Shown here: piece by piece, positions 15,174 to 23,087 of the stretch
Layout: each line of letters starts with the position of its first letter
Position numbering within the stretch: the first letter of the stretch is position 1
NCBI GenBank assembly: GCA_012514895.1
Contig: JAAYZK010000233.1
Location: forward strand, 1-53,558
DNA: 53,558 nucleotides
Direction: 5' to 3'
Origin: Planctomycetota bacterium
GTDB lineage: Bacteria > Planctomycetota > Phycisphaerae > SM23-33 > FEN-1343
The notes under the pieces: generated by a model
What the model saw: the letters and a program-made list of their open reading frames with translations, nothing else
What the model was told of the DNA's origin: nothing
The model's database searches: none
Translations under genes and position numbers: made by a program

Positions 15174-18098
15174 TCACAGCGCCGCCAACGCGCCGTCGAT
15201 CGCGTCCAACCGTCCCTGCATCTCGGCCAGGCGCTTCCGCTCGGCCTCGACAACGGCCGGCGGTGCGTTGGCGACGAACTTGGCGTTGCTGAGCTTGCCT
15301 TCGGCCGAGGCGATGCCGCGCGCAACGGTGGCGCGTTCCTTCTCGAGGCGGGCCCGCTCGGCCTCGACGTCGACGACGTCGGCGACGAAGGCCGTCACGC
15401 CGGCCGCGACGACCGTGGCCGCCCGCGCATCGGGCTTGGCGGCCCCGGCACGGACGGTCAACTCGCCCAGGTTCGCCTGGGACCGGATGAGCTCGAGGTT
15501 GTCCGAGATGCGCTGGGCGTCGCCGCCGGCAGCGTCGATCGTCACGTCCAGCTCGCGCGAGGGCGGCACGTTGTGCGTCGTGCGGACCTGCCGGATCCCG
15601 CGGATCAGCTCGCGCATCGCGTCGAACTGCCGCTCGGCATCGCCCTGGATCAGCTCGGCCTGCGCCCGGGGCCAGGCGGCCCGGACCAGCAGCGGCTCGC
15701 CGGGGCGGTCGGCCAGGCCCCTCAGGGGAACCACCTCGTTGAGCTGCTGCCAGACGGCCTCTGTGATGTACGGGATCACCGGGTGCAACAGCCGCAGCAA
15801 CCCGTCCAGGACGTACGCGACGATCGCCTTGGGCGCGGCCTCGCCGGCGGCGATGCGGCGCTTGGCGATCTCGAGATACCAGTCGCAGAAGTCGTCCCAC
15901 GTGAACCGGTACAACACGCCCGCCAATTCGTTGAACCGGTAGGTCTCCAGGGCCGACGTCGCGTCGCGGATCGTGGCGTGCAGGCGGCTGAGGATCCACG
16001 TGTCGGCGAGGTTCCCGCCGGGATGGACCGCCTGCCAGCTCGGCGCGCCGGCGACGTTCATCAGCGCGAAACGCGACGCGTTCCACAGCTTGTTGCTGAA
16101 GTTCCGCCCCAGGTCGAACTTCGGGGAGGTGTTCCTCTCGCGCCCGTCGGGCAGCCTGACGTGCTCAACCGGCATGCGGACGTCCTGCGTCTCGGTCGTC
16201 ATGGACGCCAGCGTGTATCGCAGCGCGTCGGCGCCGTGGCTGTCGATGATGTCCAGCGGGTCGATCCCGTTGCCGAGGCTCTTGGACATCTTGCGGCCCT
16301 CGCCGTCCTGGATCATCGCGTGGATGTAGACGTCGTGGAAGGGGGGCGCCTGGCGGAAGTACTGGCCGAACATCACCATGCGGCTGACCCACAGCGTGAT
16401 GATCTCGCGGGCGGTGCACAGGACATCGGTGGGGTAGAACCGCTTGAGCAGGTCCGTCTCATTCGGCCAGCCCATCGTCGAGATGGGCCACAGGCCCGAG
16501 CTGAACCACGTGTCGAGCACGTCGGGATCCTGCTGAAACCCCGCGGCCTCCAACCGGGCGGCGACGTCCCCGGTGCCGGTGGGGGGGCAGACGTACAGGC
16601 GTCTGAGCGATGGATCGTCGGGATGATCCATTAGCATCGTCGCAGCCCCCTCGACCGGGCAGGCCGCCTCGCCGCCGACGGGCAGGTCCTTCGACCAGAC
16701 CGGGATGCGGTGGCCCCACCACAACTGCCGGCTGATGGGCCAGTCCCGGAGGTTTTCCAGCCACGTGCGGTAGTTGACCGCATAGCGCTCGGGCGTGAAC
16801 TTCAGGCGGCCGGCCAGCAGGGGCTTCAGGGCGATGCCCGCCAGGGAGTTGGCCGGCACGTCGGTGCCGTCGAGGATTCCGTCGCCGAACGCCGCGGCCA
16901 GCCGCCCGATGGGCTGCTTGACGGCGATGTACCACTGGTCGGACAGGTACGGCTCGATCGGCACGTGGGAGCGGTAGCTGTGGCCGACCTCGTGATCGTA
17001 ATCGCGGATGTCCTCCAGCAATCCCTCGGCGCGGAACCACTCGACGATGGCCTCGCGGGCCTCGAAGCGGTCCATGCCGAGGAATCGCTCGGCGTCGCTG
17101 CCGACGGCGTCGTCCCAGCCGTAACGGTCGCTGATCGTCCCGTCGGGCGCCATCACGTTGACGATCGGCAGGTCGTGCCGCTGGCCGATGGCCCAGTCGT
17201 TGGGGTCATGCGCGGGGGTGACCTTCAGGAATCCGGTCGCGAAGCGGGCTTTGGGGTCGTCGCTGTCGGGATCGCCCAGGACGACGTATTCGTCGGCGAT
17301 GATGGGGATGATCCGACCGACCAGCGGCAGGCGGACCTCCCGGCCCACGAGGGCCGCGGCCCGCGGATCGCGCGGGTTGATGGCCACGGCGGTGTCGCCC
17401 AGCATCGTCTCGGGGCGGGTCGTCGCGACGGTCACGTGGTCGACCGGGGCGCCGCCGATCATGACCGGCTCGACCAGCGGGTAGCGCAGGTACCAGAAGA
17501 AGCCCTTGACGGTCTCGTGCTCGACCTCGTCGTCGGCCAGCACCGTCTGGGTCGCGGGGTCCCAGTTCACCAGCCGCTTGCCGCGGTAGATCAGCCCGTC
17601 GGCGAACAACTGGAAGAACGCGGTGCGGACGGCGGCGGCGCAGACCTCGTCCATCGTGAAGCGGGTGCGGTCCCAGTCGCACGAGCAGCCCATGGCCTCC
17701 AGCTGGCCGAGGATGCGGGCTTCATACTCGTCCTTCCACGCCTGGATCCGTCCGATGAAGGCCTCGCGGGTGAAATCGCCGCGGCGTCTGCCCTCCTCGG
17801 CGAGGATGCGCTTCTCGACGACGGTCTGCGTCGCGATGCCGGCGTGGTCGGTGCCGGGCATCCAGAGGGTGTTGAAGCCGGCCATGCGCTTCCAGCGGAC
17901 GAGGATGTCCTGCAGCGTGTTGTTCAACGCGTGGCCCAGGTGCAGGGCCGCCGTCACGTTAGGCGGGGGGATCACGATCGTGTAGGTCGGGCCGCCCGCC
18001 TTCGGGTCGGCGGCAAAGCTCCGGGCCTGCCGCCACAGCGCGTAGATATCCGCCTCGGTCTGTCGGGGGTCGTAGACTTTCGCCAGTTCCTTGGCCAT
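15174..18098 (-). CDS. valS: Valine--tRNA ligase
   Basis: Class I synthetase of 974 aa with the full domain set. The HIGH-type motif ALHLGHALN is near residue 54, followed by WMPGTDHAGIATQ, a large CP1 editing domain in the middle, the KMSKS motif GRKMSKSLGNGIDP near residue 603, and the ValRS-specific C-terminal coiled coil (ERARLEKERATVARGIASAEGKLSNAKFV). An ATG at 18104 overlaps the cimA stop as ATGA; the second in-frame ATG at 18098 has the better AGG spacing (9 nt) and is used here. It is the distal gene of cimA-valS, whose leader peptide is rich in valine codons, so uncharged tRNA-Val should raise its own synthetase. Confidence 0.95.
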   Translation of the reverse strand: MAKELAKVYDPRQTEADIYALWRQARSFAADPKAGGPTYTIVIPPPNVTAALHLGHALNNTLQDILVRWKRMAGFNTLWMPGTDHAGIATQTVVEKRILAEEGRRRGDFTREAFIGRIQAWKDEYEARILGQLEAMGCSCDWDRTRFTMDEVCAAAVRTAFFQLFADGLIYRGKRLVNWDPATQTVLADDEVEHETVKGFFWYLRYPLVEPVMIGGAPVDHVTVATTRPETMLGDTAVAINPRDPRAAALVGREVRLPLVGRIIPIIADEYVVLGDPDSDDPKARFATGFLKVTPAHDPNDWAIGQRHDLPIVNVMAPDGTISDRYGWDDAVGSDAERFLGMDRFEAREAIVEWFRAEGLLEDIRDYDHEVGHSYRSHVPIEPYLSDQWYIAVKQPIGRLAAAFGDGILDGTDVPANSLAGIALKPLLAGRLKFTPERYAVNYRTWLENLRDWPISRQLWWGHRIPVWSKDLPVGGEAACPVEGAATMLMDHPDDPSLRRLYVCPPTGTGDVAARLEAAGFQQDPDVLDTWFSSGLWPISTMGWPNETDLLKRFYPTDVLCTAREIITLWVSRMVMFGQYFRQAPPFHDVYIHAMIQDGEGRKMSKSLGNGIDPLDIIDSHGADALRYTLASMTTETQDVRMPVEHVRLPDGRERNTSPKFDLGRNFSNKLWNASRFALMNVAGAPSWQAVHPGGNLADTWILSRLHATIRDATSALETYRFNELAGVLYRFTWDDFCDWYLEIAKRRIAAGEAAPKAIVAYVLDGLLRLLHPVIPYITEAVWQQLNEVVPLRGLADRPGEPLLVRAAWPRAQAELIQGDAERQFDAMRELIRGIRQVRTTHNVPPSRELDVTIDAAGGDAQRISDNLELIRSQANLGELTVRAGAAKPDARAATVVAAGVTAFVADVVDVEAERARLEKERATVARGIASAEGKLSNAKFVANAPPAVVEAERKRLAEMQGRLDAIDGALAAL

Positions 18099-18100
18099 CG

Positions 18101-19726
18101 TCATTCACCTGCCAGTGAAGCCGGCGCGGCGGCGCCGGCGGTGTCGTCCATGTCCTTGAAGAGCTTGTACTCGAAGGCGTCGGTCAACGCCAGCCACGAC
18201 GCCTCGATGATATTGCCGCTGACGCCCACCGTGCCGAAACTGCCCTGCTCGTCGTGGAAGCGGATCGCCACACGAACCTTCGCGGCCGTCCCGGCGACGG
18301 CGTTGACGACGCGGACCTTGTAATCGTCCAGGTGCACGCGGTCGATGGCGGGGTAGCGGCCCCGCAGCGCCTTGCGCAGGGCGCCGTCCAGGGCGTTGAC
18401 CGGCCCGTCCCCGTCGGCGACGGTGTACTCGTCCTGGCCGTCGATGACCAGGCGCACGACGGCCTCAGTCGTCGCCGCCTCGCCGTCGGTGCGGAGGATG
18501 TTGCACCGGTAGTGGTCGAGCATCCAGAACGGCCCGCGGTGCCACGGCTCGCCGAGCGTCTTGCGGATCAGCACGTCCAGCGTGCCGTCGGCGGCCTCGA
18601 ACTCGTAGCCTTCGGCCTCCATCGCCACCACGCGCTGGAGGATCCGCCGCTGGGCGTCCTTGTCGTCGGCCAGGCCGAACCGCCGGTGCGCCGACGCGAC
18701 GATGTTGCTCGCGCCGGCCAGTTCCGACACGAGCACCCGCCGCCGGTTGCCCACCAGGGACGGGTCGATGTGCTCGTAGGTGCTGGTGTTCCGCTGGACG
18801 GCGTGCACGTGCATCCCGCCCTTGTGCGCGAAGGCCGAGCGCCCCACGAAGGGCTGATGGTCTTCGAAGGCCAGGTTGGCCACTTCGTAGACGAAACGGC
18901 TGACCTCGGTGAGCTGCGCCAGCGCGCCGTCGCGAAGGCAGGGCCGGTTCAACTTCAGTGTCAGGTTGGGGATCACGCTGGTCAGATCGGCATTGCCGGC
19001 GCGTTCGCCGACGCCGTTGATCGTCCCCTGGACCTGGACGGCCCCGTGCCGGACCGCCTCCAGGGCGCAGGCGACCGCCAGGCCGCTGTCGTTGTGCGTG
19101 TGGATCCCCAGCCGCGCCTCCGGAAGCCGCCGGACGAGGGCCTTGAGCACCTTGGCGATCGTCTCGGGCAGCGAGCCGCCGTTCGTGTCGCACAGGACCA
19201 GGCGGGTCGCGCCGGCGTCCAGGGCGGCCCGGAGGGTGTCGACGGCGTAGCGGGGGTTGGCGCGGTAGCCGTCGAAGAAGTGCTCGGCGTCGTAGACGAC
19301 CTCGCGACCCTCGGCGGCGCAGAACGCGACGCTGTCGGCGATCATGCGGAGGTTCTCCGGGCGGGTGACGCGGAGGACCTCGGTGACCTGCATGTCCCAG
19401 CTCTTGCCGACGATGGTGCAGACGGGGGCCTGCGAATCCAGCAGGGCCTGCAGGCCGACATCCTGGTCGGCGGCGATCCCGCGCCGGCGGGTCATGCCGA
19501 ACGCCGCGATCTTCGCATGGGCGAGCTTCCGCGAACGGATGTGCTGGAAGAAGGCGGCGTCCTTGGGATTGCTCAGCGGGTAGCCGCCTTCGACGTAGTC
19601 GACGCCCAGCGCGTCCAGCCGCTCGGCGATGAGCAGCTTGTCTTCCAGCGACAGGCTCACGCCCTCGGCCTGCGTGCCGTCCCGCAGGGTGGTGTCGTAA
19701 ATCTCTACTCGGTTGTCAGTCGTCAT
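18101..19726 (-). CDS. cimA: (R)-citramalate synthase
   Basis: 541 aa, of the citramalate synthase branch of the 2-isopropylmalate synthase family. It condenses pyruvate and acetyl-CoA in the threonine-independent route to isoleucine. Motifs are DTTLRDGTQAEGVSLS at the N-terminus, the metal-binding GIHTHNDSGLAVA and GVGERAGNADL. The C-terminal LeuA-type regulatory domain (about 400-525) includes KVRVVNAVAGTAAKVRV. The start TRDGTQAEG pattern and length fit CimA better than LeuA. Its ATG overlaps the stop of a five-codon ORF (ATG at about 19740), possibly chance. It is the first gene of an operon with valS, behind a branched-chain amino acid attenuator, consistent with a role in isoleucine synthesis. 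Confidence 0.92.
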   Translation of the reverse strand: MTTDNRVEIYDTTLRDGTQAEGVSLSLEDKLLIAERLDALGVDYVEGGYPLSNPKDAAFFQHIRSRKLAHAKIAAFGMTRRRGIAADQDVGLQALLDSQAPVCTIVGKSWDMQVTEVLRVTRPENLRMIADSVAFCAAEGREVVYDAEHFFDGYRANPRYAVDTLRAALDAGATRLVLCDTNGGSLPETIAKVLKALVRRLPEARLGIHTHNDSGLAVACALEAVRHGAVQVQGTINGVGERAGNADLTSVIPNLTLKLNRPCLRDGALAQLTEVSRFVYEVANLAFEDHQPFVGRSAFAHKGGMHVHAVQRNTSTYEHIDPSLVGNRRRVLVSELAGASNIVASAHRRFGLADDKDAQRRILQRVVAMEAEGYEFEAADGTLDVLIRKTLGEPWHRGPFWMLDHYRCNILRTDGEAATTEAVVRLVIDGQDEYTVADGDGPVNALDGALRKALRGRYPAIDRVHLDDYKVRVVNAVAGTAAKVRVAIRFHDEQGSFGTVGVSGNIIEASWLALTDAFEYKLFKDMDDTAGAAAPASLAGE

Positions 19727-19749
19727 GATTCGATGTCCATCACAATAGG

Positions 19750-19783
19750 AAAAGCCCTCAAGCGGTGCAGAACGCCTCAGGGC
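19750..19783 (-). terminator. Attenuator terminator of the cimA-valS operon
   Basis: On the minus strand GCCCTGAGGCG (19783..19773) and CGCTTGAGGGC (19764..19754) form an 11 bp stem with one mismatch and one G-U pair, followed by TTTT. It lies between the leader ORF and cimA. The 5' arm can instead pair with GTGCCTTAGGGC (19824..19813), which spans the leader stop codon. That gives 12 contiguous pairs counting G-U with GCCCTGAGGCGT (19783..19772): a mutually exclusive antiterminator. Confidence 0.85.
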
Positions 19784-19815
19784 GGGTCGGCGGAAGGAAG
19801 AGGACCGGCGGAGCC

Positions 19816-19929
19816 CTAAGGCACGAGTACGGGGACGACCGGTACGATGATACCGGCGGCGCGGAGGCTGACCGCCCGGCCCTGATGGCCGTTGGGGCGG
19901 GTGTCAGCGATCGTCAGCGTCCGCACCAT
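19816..19929 (-). CDS. Leader peptide for cimA-valS attenuation (37 aa, Ile/Val/Leu-rich)
   Basis: A 37-codon ORF whose end reads I27 I28 V29 P30 V31 V32 P33 V34 L35 V36 P37 then TAG, so eight of the last eleven residues are branched-chain. Seven Val, three Ile and three Leu codons occur in all, including two GTA codons, which are rare in this genome. GGGAG lies 4 bases before the ATG at 19929. The stop codon is within the antiterminator strand, so a ribosome that reaches it allows the terminator, while one stalled on Ile or Val codons frees the antiterminator. This matches the downstream genes: Ile-pathway CimA and ValRS. A competing 13-codon ORF from an ATG at 19945 has no such bias. Confidence 0.88.
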   Translation of the reverse strand: MVRTLTIADTRPNGHQGRAVSLRAAGIIVPVVPVLVP

Positions 19930-20049
19930 CGTACTCCCGGTTCATGCCTTGGATCAGAGGCGGTTCCAGGGCCTCCTGGCCGGCGGAGTTCCCAGGAGAA
20001 CACCCGCCCGCCGAAGGCTCGTGAAACAGCTCACAAAAGACGTATCGGC

Positions 20050-20077
20050 ATTATAGTACCGCCCCCTTGCGTGTCAA
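20050..20077 (-). promoter_or_regulatory. Consensus promoter of the cimA leader
   Basis: On the minus strand a perfect TTGACA (20077..20072), a 16 bp spacer and a perfect TATAAT (20055..20050). Transcription would start near 20043, about 114 bases before the leader ATG. This is the best sigma70-type match in the window and fits an operon regulated by attenuation rather than at initiation. Confidence 0.88.
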
Positions 20078-20128
20078 TGGGCCTTCCGGCCCGGGGCAGC
20101 CTTACAAATCTTAGCATCGCAGCCGGCG

Positions 20129-20157
20129 TTTGCATCGCCGTCGGCGTTGCCTATAAT
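20129..20157 (+). promoter_or_regulatory. Promoter of the YkgJ-like gene and hisS
   Basis: TTTGCA (20129-20134), a 17 bp spacer and a perfect TATAAT (20152-20157), 13 bases before the ATG at 20170. The start point would fall within a few bases of the ATG. Confidence 0.65.
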
Positions 20158-20169
20158 CGAGGATCTATC

Positions 20170-20538
20170 ATGACAGAATCACTGTGCGATCAATGCCCCG
20201 GGATGTGCTGCCGTTACATCGCCCTGCCGCTGGACGAACCGGCTGACCGGGAGAGTTTCGAGGAGATCCGCTGGTTCCTCATGCACGAGGGCGTGTCGGT
20301 CTTCGTCACCGACGGCCAGTGGTACCTCTCGGTGGCGACGGCCTGCAAACACCTGGACGACAAGGGCATGTGCGACGCCTACGCCACGCGCCCGGCGATC
20401 TGCCGCAAGTACAGCAGCGGCAACTGCGACTACCACGGCGGGGAGTACGAATACCAGTTGTTCTTCACCCACGCCCAGCAACTGGCCGACTACGCCGCCG
20501 AGAAGCTCGGCGACGCCTGGACGGCCCCAACGAAGTAA
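20170..20538 (+). CDS. YkgJ-family cysteine cluster protein
   Basis: 122 aa soluble protein with the arrangement of the YkgJ (CxxCxxCC) family of presumed zinc/iron-binding proteins. CDQCPGMCCRY stands at residues 6-16, then ACKHLDDKGMCDAYATRPAICRKY around residue 60-82, and a final Cys in SGNCDY. These eight or so cysteines probably bind a metal ion or cluster; the biochemical role of the family is unproven. It is upstream of hisS with an 18 bp gap and shares its promoter. The ATG at 20170 is chosen because upstream sequence in the same frame contains the promoter itself. Confidence 0.85.
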   Translation: MTESLCDQCPGMCCRYIALPLDEPADRESFEEIRWFLMHEGVSVFVTDGQWYLSVATACKHLDDKGMCDAYATRPAICRKYSSGNCDYHGGEYEYQLFFTHAQQLADYAAEKLGDAWTAPTK

Positions 20539-20555
20539 CCGGCGAGGCCGCACCC

Positions 20556-21842
20556 ATGGAGTTCAGCAGCGTCAAAGGGTTCCGGGATTTCTACCCCGAG
20601 GACATGGTCGTCCGCAACCTGATCGCCGACGCCTGGCGGCGGGTCTCCCTGCGCAACGGCTTCGTCGAATACGAAGGGCCGATGCTGGAGTACCTCGACC
20701 TCTTCCGCGTCAAGAGCGGCGACGAGATCGTCAGCCAGTTGTTCAGCCTCACCGACCGCGGGGGGCGGGAACTGGCGATCCGTCCGGAGCAGACGCCCAC
20801 GCTGGCGCGGATGGTCAACGCGCGGATCAACGCCCTGCCCCGGCCGATCAAGTGGTTCTCCATCCCCTGGGTCTGCCGCGCCGAGAACCCCCAACGGGGG
20901 CGGGGGCGGGAGTTCTTCCAGTGGAACGTGGACGTCATCGGCTCGGACGCCGCCCTGGCCGACGCCGAGTGCATCTTCACCCTGGCCGACCTGCTGGCCG
21001 AGCTCGGTCTGGCGCCGTCGGAGGCGCAGGTGTTCCTGTCCAGCCGCTCGCTGATCACGGCGGCGCTGTCGGCGGTGGGGGTGGAGACATCCCGCCACGC
21101 GGCGTTGTTGCCGATCCTGGACAAGCGCGACAAGGTGCCGGCGGAGGCGTTCGAGGAGATGTGCGCCAAGGAAGGCCTCGCGGCCGGGCAGATCGCCTCG
21201 ATCAGCGCCTTCCAGGACGCCGCGACGCTCGAGGAGGCCGCCGCGCGGCTGGGGCCCAGCGACACCGTGGCCGCCGAGTGCGCGAAGCTGGCCGAGGTGA
21301 TGGGGATTCTCGACCGCATGGGCGCCGGCGACTACTGCCGCCTGGACCTGCACGTCGTCCGCGGGCTGGCCTACTACACCGGCGTGGTCTACGAGGCCTT
21401 CGACACGGATCGCTCCCTGCGGGCCCTGGCCGGCGGGGGGCGCTACGACAACCTGCTGGAGACGCTCGGCGGCCCGACGCTGGGCGCGACCGGATTCGGC
21501 ATGGGCGACATCGTGCTGGGGATCCTCCTGGCCGAGCGGGGCAAGCTGCCCAGCACCGCCGAGTCGTGCGACTGCTACGTCATCGACGCCGCCGAAAGCC
21601 TTTTCGACGCGGCCCTGGGCGTCGTGGCCGAGCTTCGCCGGGCCGGGCTGAGGACGAACCTGTCGTACAAGCGGCAGAACCTCGGCAAGCAGCTCAAGGC
21701 GGCCGCACGCAGCGGGGCGGCGGTGGCGGTCATCGTGGGCGAGGAACTGACCGAAGCGGGCGAGGTGACGATCAAGACCCTGGCCACCGGCGATCAACGC
21801 CGCGTCAGGCGGGCCGACCTGGTGGCCGAGTTGAAGCGGTAG
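20556..21842 (+). CDS. hisS: Histidine--tRNA ligase
   Basis: Class II synthetase, 428 aa. It starts SSVKGFRDFYPEDM, the motif 1 region. Motif 2 is VCRAENPQRGRGREFFQWNVDVIG, the histidine-binding HisA box is VVRGLAYYTGVVYEAF, and GGGRYDNLLETLGG plus GFGMGDIVLGILL forms motif 3. A C-terminal anticodon-binding domain follows. The ATG at 20556 has a weak GGCGAGG site. The YkgJ-like gene, hisS and the HYExAFE gene are spaced by 18 and 5 bp, so they form one transcript. No histidine-rich leader is visible because the promoter abuts the first gene. Confidence 0.95.
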   Translation: MEFSSVKGFRDFYPEDMVVRNLIADAWRRVSLRNGFVEYEGPMLEYLDLFRVKSGDEIVSQLFSLTDRGGRELAIRPEQTPTLARMVNARINALPRPIKWFSIPWVCRAENPQRGRGREFFQWNVDVIGSDAALADAECIFTLADLLAELGLAPSEAQVFLSSRSLITAALSAVGVETSRHAALLPILDKRDKVPAEAFEEMCAKEGLAAGQIASISAFQDAATLEEAAARLGPSDTVAAECAKLAEVMGILDRMGAGDYCRLDLHVVRGLAYYTGVVYEAFDTDRSLRALAGGGRYDNLLETLGGPTLGATGFGMGDIVLGILLAERGKLPSTAESCDCYVIDAAESLFDAALGVVAELRRAGLRTNLSYKRQNLGKQLKAAARSGAAVAVIVGEELTEAGEVTIKTLATGDQRRVRRADLVAELKR

Positions 21843-21847
21843 GGCGG

Positions 21848-22369
21848 ATGTCGCACCGGCGGGACCACTACGAACTGGCATTCGAGGACTACCTGCGGGG
21901 CAGAGGCTGGCCGTACGTGGCCGTCGACGAGGCCCGCCGCAAAGCGTTCGCCGCGGTGGCGTTAAAGAACTTCGACTACATCGTCTACTCGTCGACCGGG
22001 GCGAACCTCCTGGTAGACGTCAAGGGCCGCAAGTTCCCCAACGTCCTGGCCGTCGGGCGCCGTCGGGTAGGGCGGGCGTTCGAGAACTGGATCACCCGCG
22101 ACGACCTGGAAGGCCTGGGCCAGTGGGAGCGGATCTTCGGCGGCGGGTTCCGCGCGGTGCTCGTGTTCGCCTACTGGCTGCAGGGCCCGCCGGCGTCGTC
22201 GCCGATGGAGGAGGTGCACGTGTTCCAAGGCCGTCATTACGTCTTTGCTGCCATCGGCTTGGACCGCTACGTCGCCGCCGCCCGCCCGCGCAGCGCGCGT
22301 TGGCAGACGCTCACTGTGCCCACCGAGCAGTTCCGCAGCGCGATCTGTGACGTGGCGGCGCTGCTGTGA
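21848..22369 (+). CDS. HYExAFE family protein (planctomycete-type, possible PD-(D/E)xK fold)
   Basis: 173 aa; the name-giving motif HYELAFEDYLR is at residues 7-17. This family is, to my knowledge, restricted largely to Planctomycetota, and the gene is my main taxonomic marker here. Around residues 42-60 the pattern FDYIVYSSTGANLLVDVKGRKFP resembles the acid-rich strand pair of PD-(D/E)xK nuclease-like folds (Asp, then D-V-K with a downstream lysine); a structural link is inference only. No signal peptide or membrane segment. It follows hisS by 5 bp, so the same message carries both. Cellular role unknown. Confidence 0.82.
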   Translation: MSHRRDHYELAFEDYLRGRGWPYVAVDEARRKAFAAVALKNFDYIVYSSTGANLLVDVKGRKFPNVLAVGRRRVGRAFENWITRDDLEGLGQWERIFGGGFRAVLVFAYWLQGPPASSPMEEVHVFQGRHYVFAAIGLDRYVAAARPRSARWQTLTVPTEQFRSAICDVAALL

Positions 22370-22431
22370 TACGATGGAGGCCGGCACAGACCCCGCCGGG
22401 GGTGAAACCGGCGGCGGTGGCGGCCGGAAGG

Positions 22432-22459
22432 TTGAACCGGGTTGGACAGTGCGTATAAT
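22432..22459 (+). promoter_or_regulatory. Promoter of the small membrane protein gene
   Basis: TTGAAC (22432-22437), a 16 bp spacer and a perfect TATAAT (22454-22459). The start point would be at about 22466, next to the ATG codons at 22467 and 22473, giving a leaderless or nearly leaderless mRNA. Confidence 0.65.
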
Positions 22460-22472
22460 CAGAGGAATGAAC

Positions 22473-22670
22473 ATGATTTGGAAATGGTGCGTGGCGCTGA
22501 TGACGATGCTGATTTCCGCGGGCGCGGCCCTGGCGGCCGATGACGGCTTCCCGGGCGGCCCGGTGAACGAGCCAAAGGGCGGCTGGATCAAGTGGGCCAT
22601 CCTGGCCGTCTTCCTCGTGGGCGTCGGCGCCGTGGCGTTCAAGAACCCCAAGCGCACCCACCTGGGCTAG
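22473..22670 (+). CDS. Small membrane protein, 65 aa
   Basis: Two hydrophobic segments: a signal-peptide-like N-terminus (ALMTMLISAGAALAA) with a plausible cleavage at ALAADD, and a second helix WAILAVFLVGVGAVAF near the C-terminus followed by a basic tail (KNPKRTHLG). After cleavage only one short membrane-anchored peptide of about 45 aa would remain. The ATG at 22473 has AGAGG 7 bases upstream; the ATG at 22467 would only fit a leaderless mRNA. I do not recognise the family. It heads a set of three small envelope proteins. Confidence 0.65.
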   Translation: MIWKWCVALMTMLISAGAALAADDGFPGGPVNEPKGGWIKWAILAVFLVGVGAVAFKNPKRTHLG

Positions 22671-22778
22671 CGGTTTGACGCCTCTGATTCCGTGAATCAA
22701 CGGTGGGAGACAGACGGCGGTCTCCTGCTGGACGGCGTTGCCGCCCAGGGACCGTGCCGCCGACCGGGAGAACAAGGC

Positions 22779-23066
22779 ATGAAGAAACTGATCATCATGA
22801 TTCTGATCTGCGTGAACCTCGCGCTGGTCGCGGTGCTGGCGTTCCACGCCACCGCCAGGCCGGCCGAGGCGCAGGTGCGGCAGGTGCGGGGCGACTACAC
22901 CCTGGCGTCGGCCCGTCGCGACGACGACGAGGACGTGGTGTTCGTCCTGGACAACAACTCCGGCGTGCTGTTCGGCATCTGGGCCGACACGTCCCGCCAG
23001 AACGTGGAATTCGTCATTCTCGGGCCGCGCGACCTGGCGAGGGACTTCGCGGCCGCTCAACGCTAG
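22779..23066 (+). CDS. Small membrane-anchored protein, paralogue of the next gene (95 aa)
   Basis: An N-terminal helix (KLIIMILICVNLALVAVLAF) acts as signal anchor or uncleaved signal. The remaining 65 residues form a compact beta-rich domain with the pattern GDYTLASARR, DVVFVLDNNSGVLFGIWADTS, NVEFVILGPRDLARDF. The same order (x-Y-T-x, x-V-x-D-x-x-x-x-x-L, I/L-x-G-P-x-D-L) recurs in the neighbouring gene, so the two are tandem duplicates that have diverged strongly. The GG-rich AAGGC before the ATG is a modest ribosome site. Function unknown; the VxD...GP.DL domain may be a short beta-strand repeat module. Confidence 0.72.
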   Translation: MKKLIIMILICVNLALVAVLAFHATARPAEAQVRQVRGDYTLASARRDDDEDVVFVLDNNSGVLFGIWADTSRQNVEFVILGPRDLARDFAAAQR

Positions 23067-23087
23067 GCGCCCGCAGCGAGGTGCACC

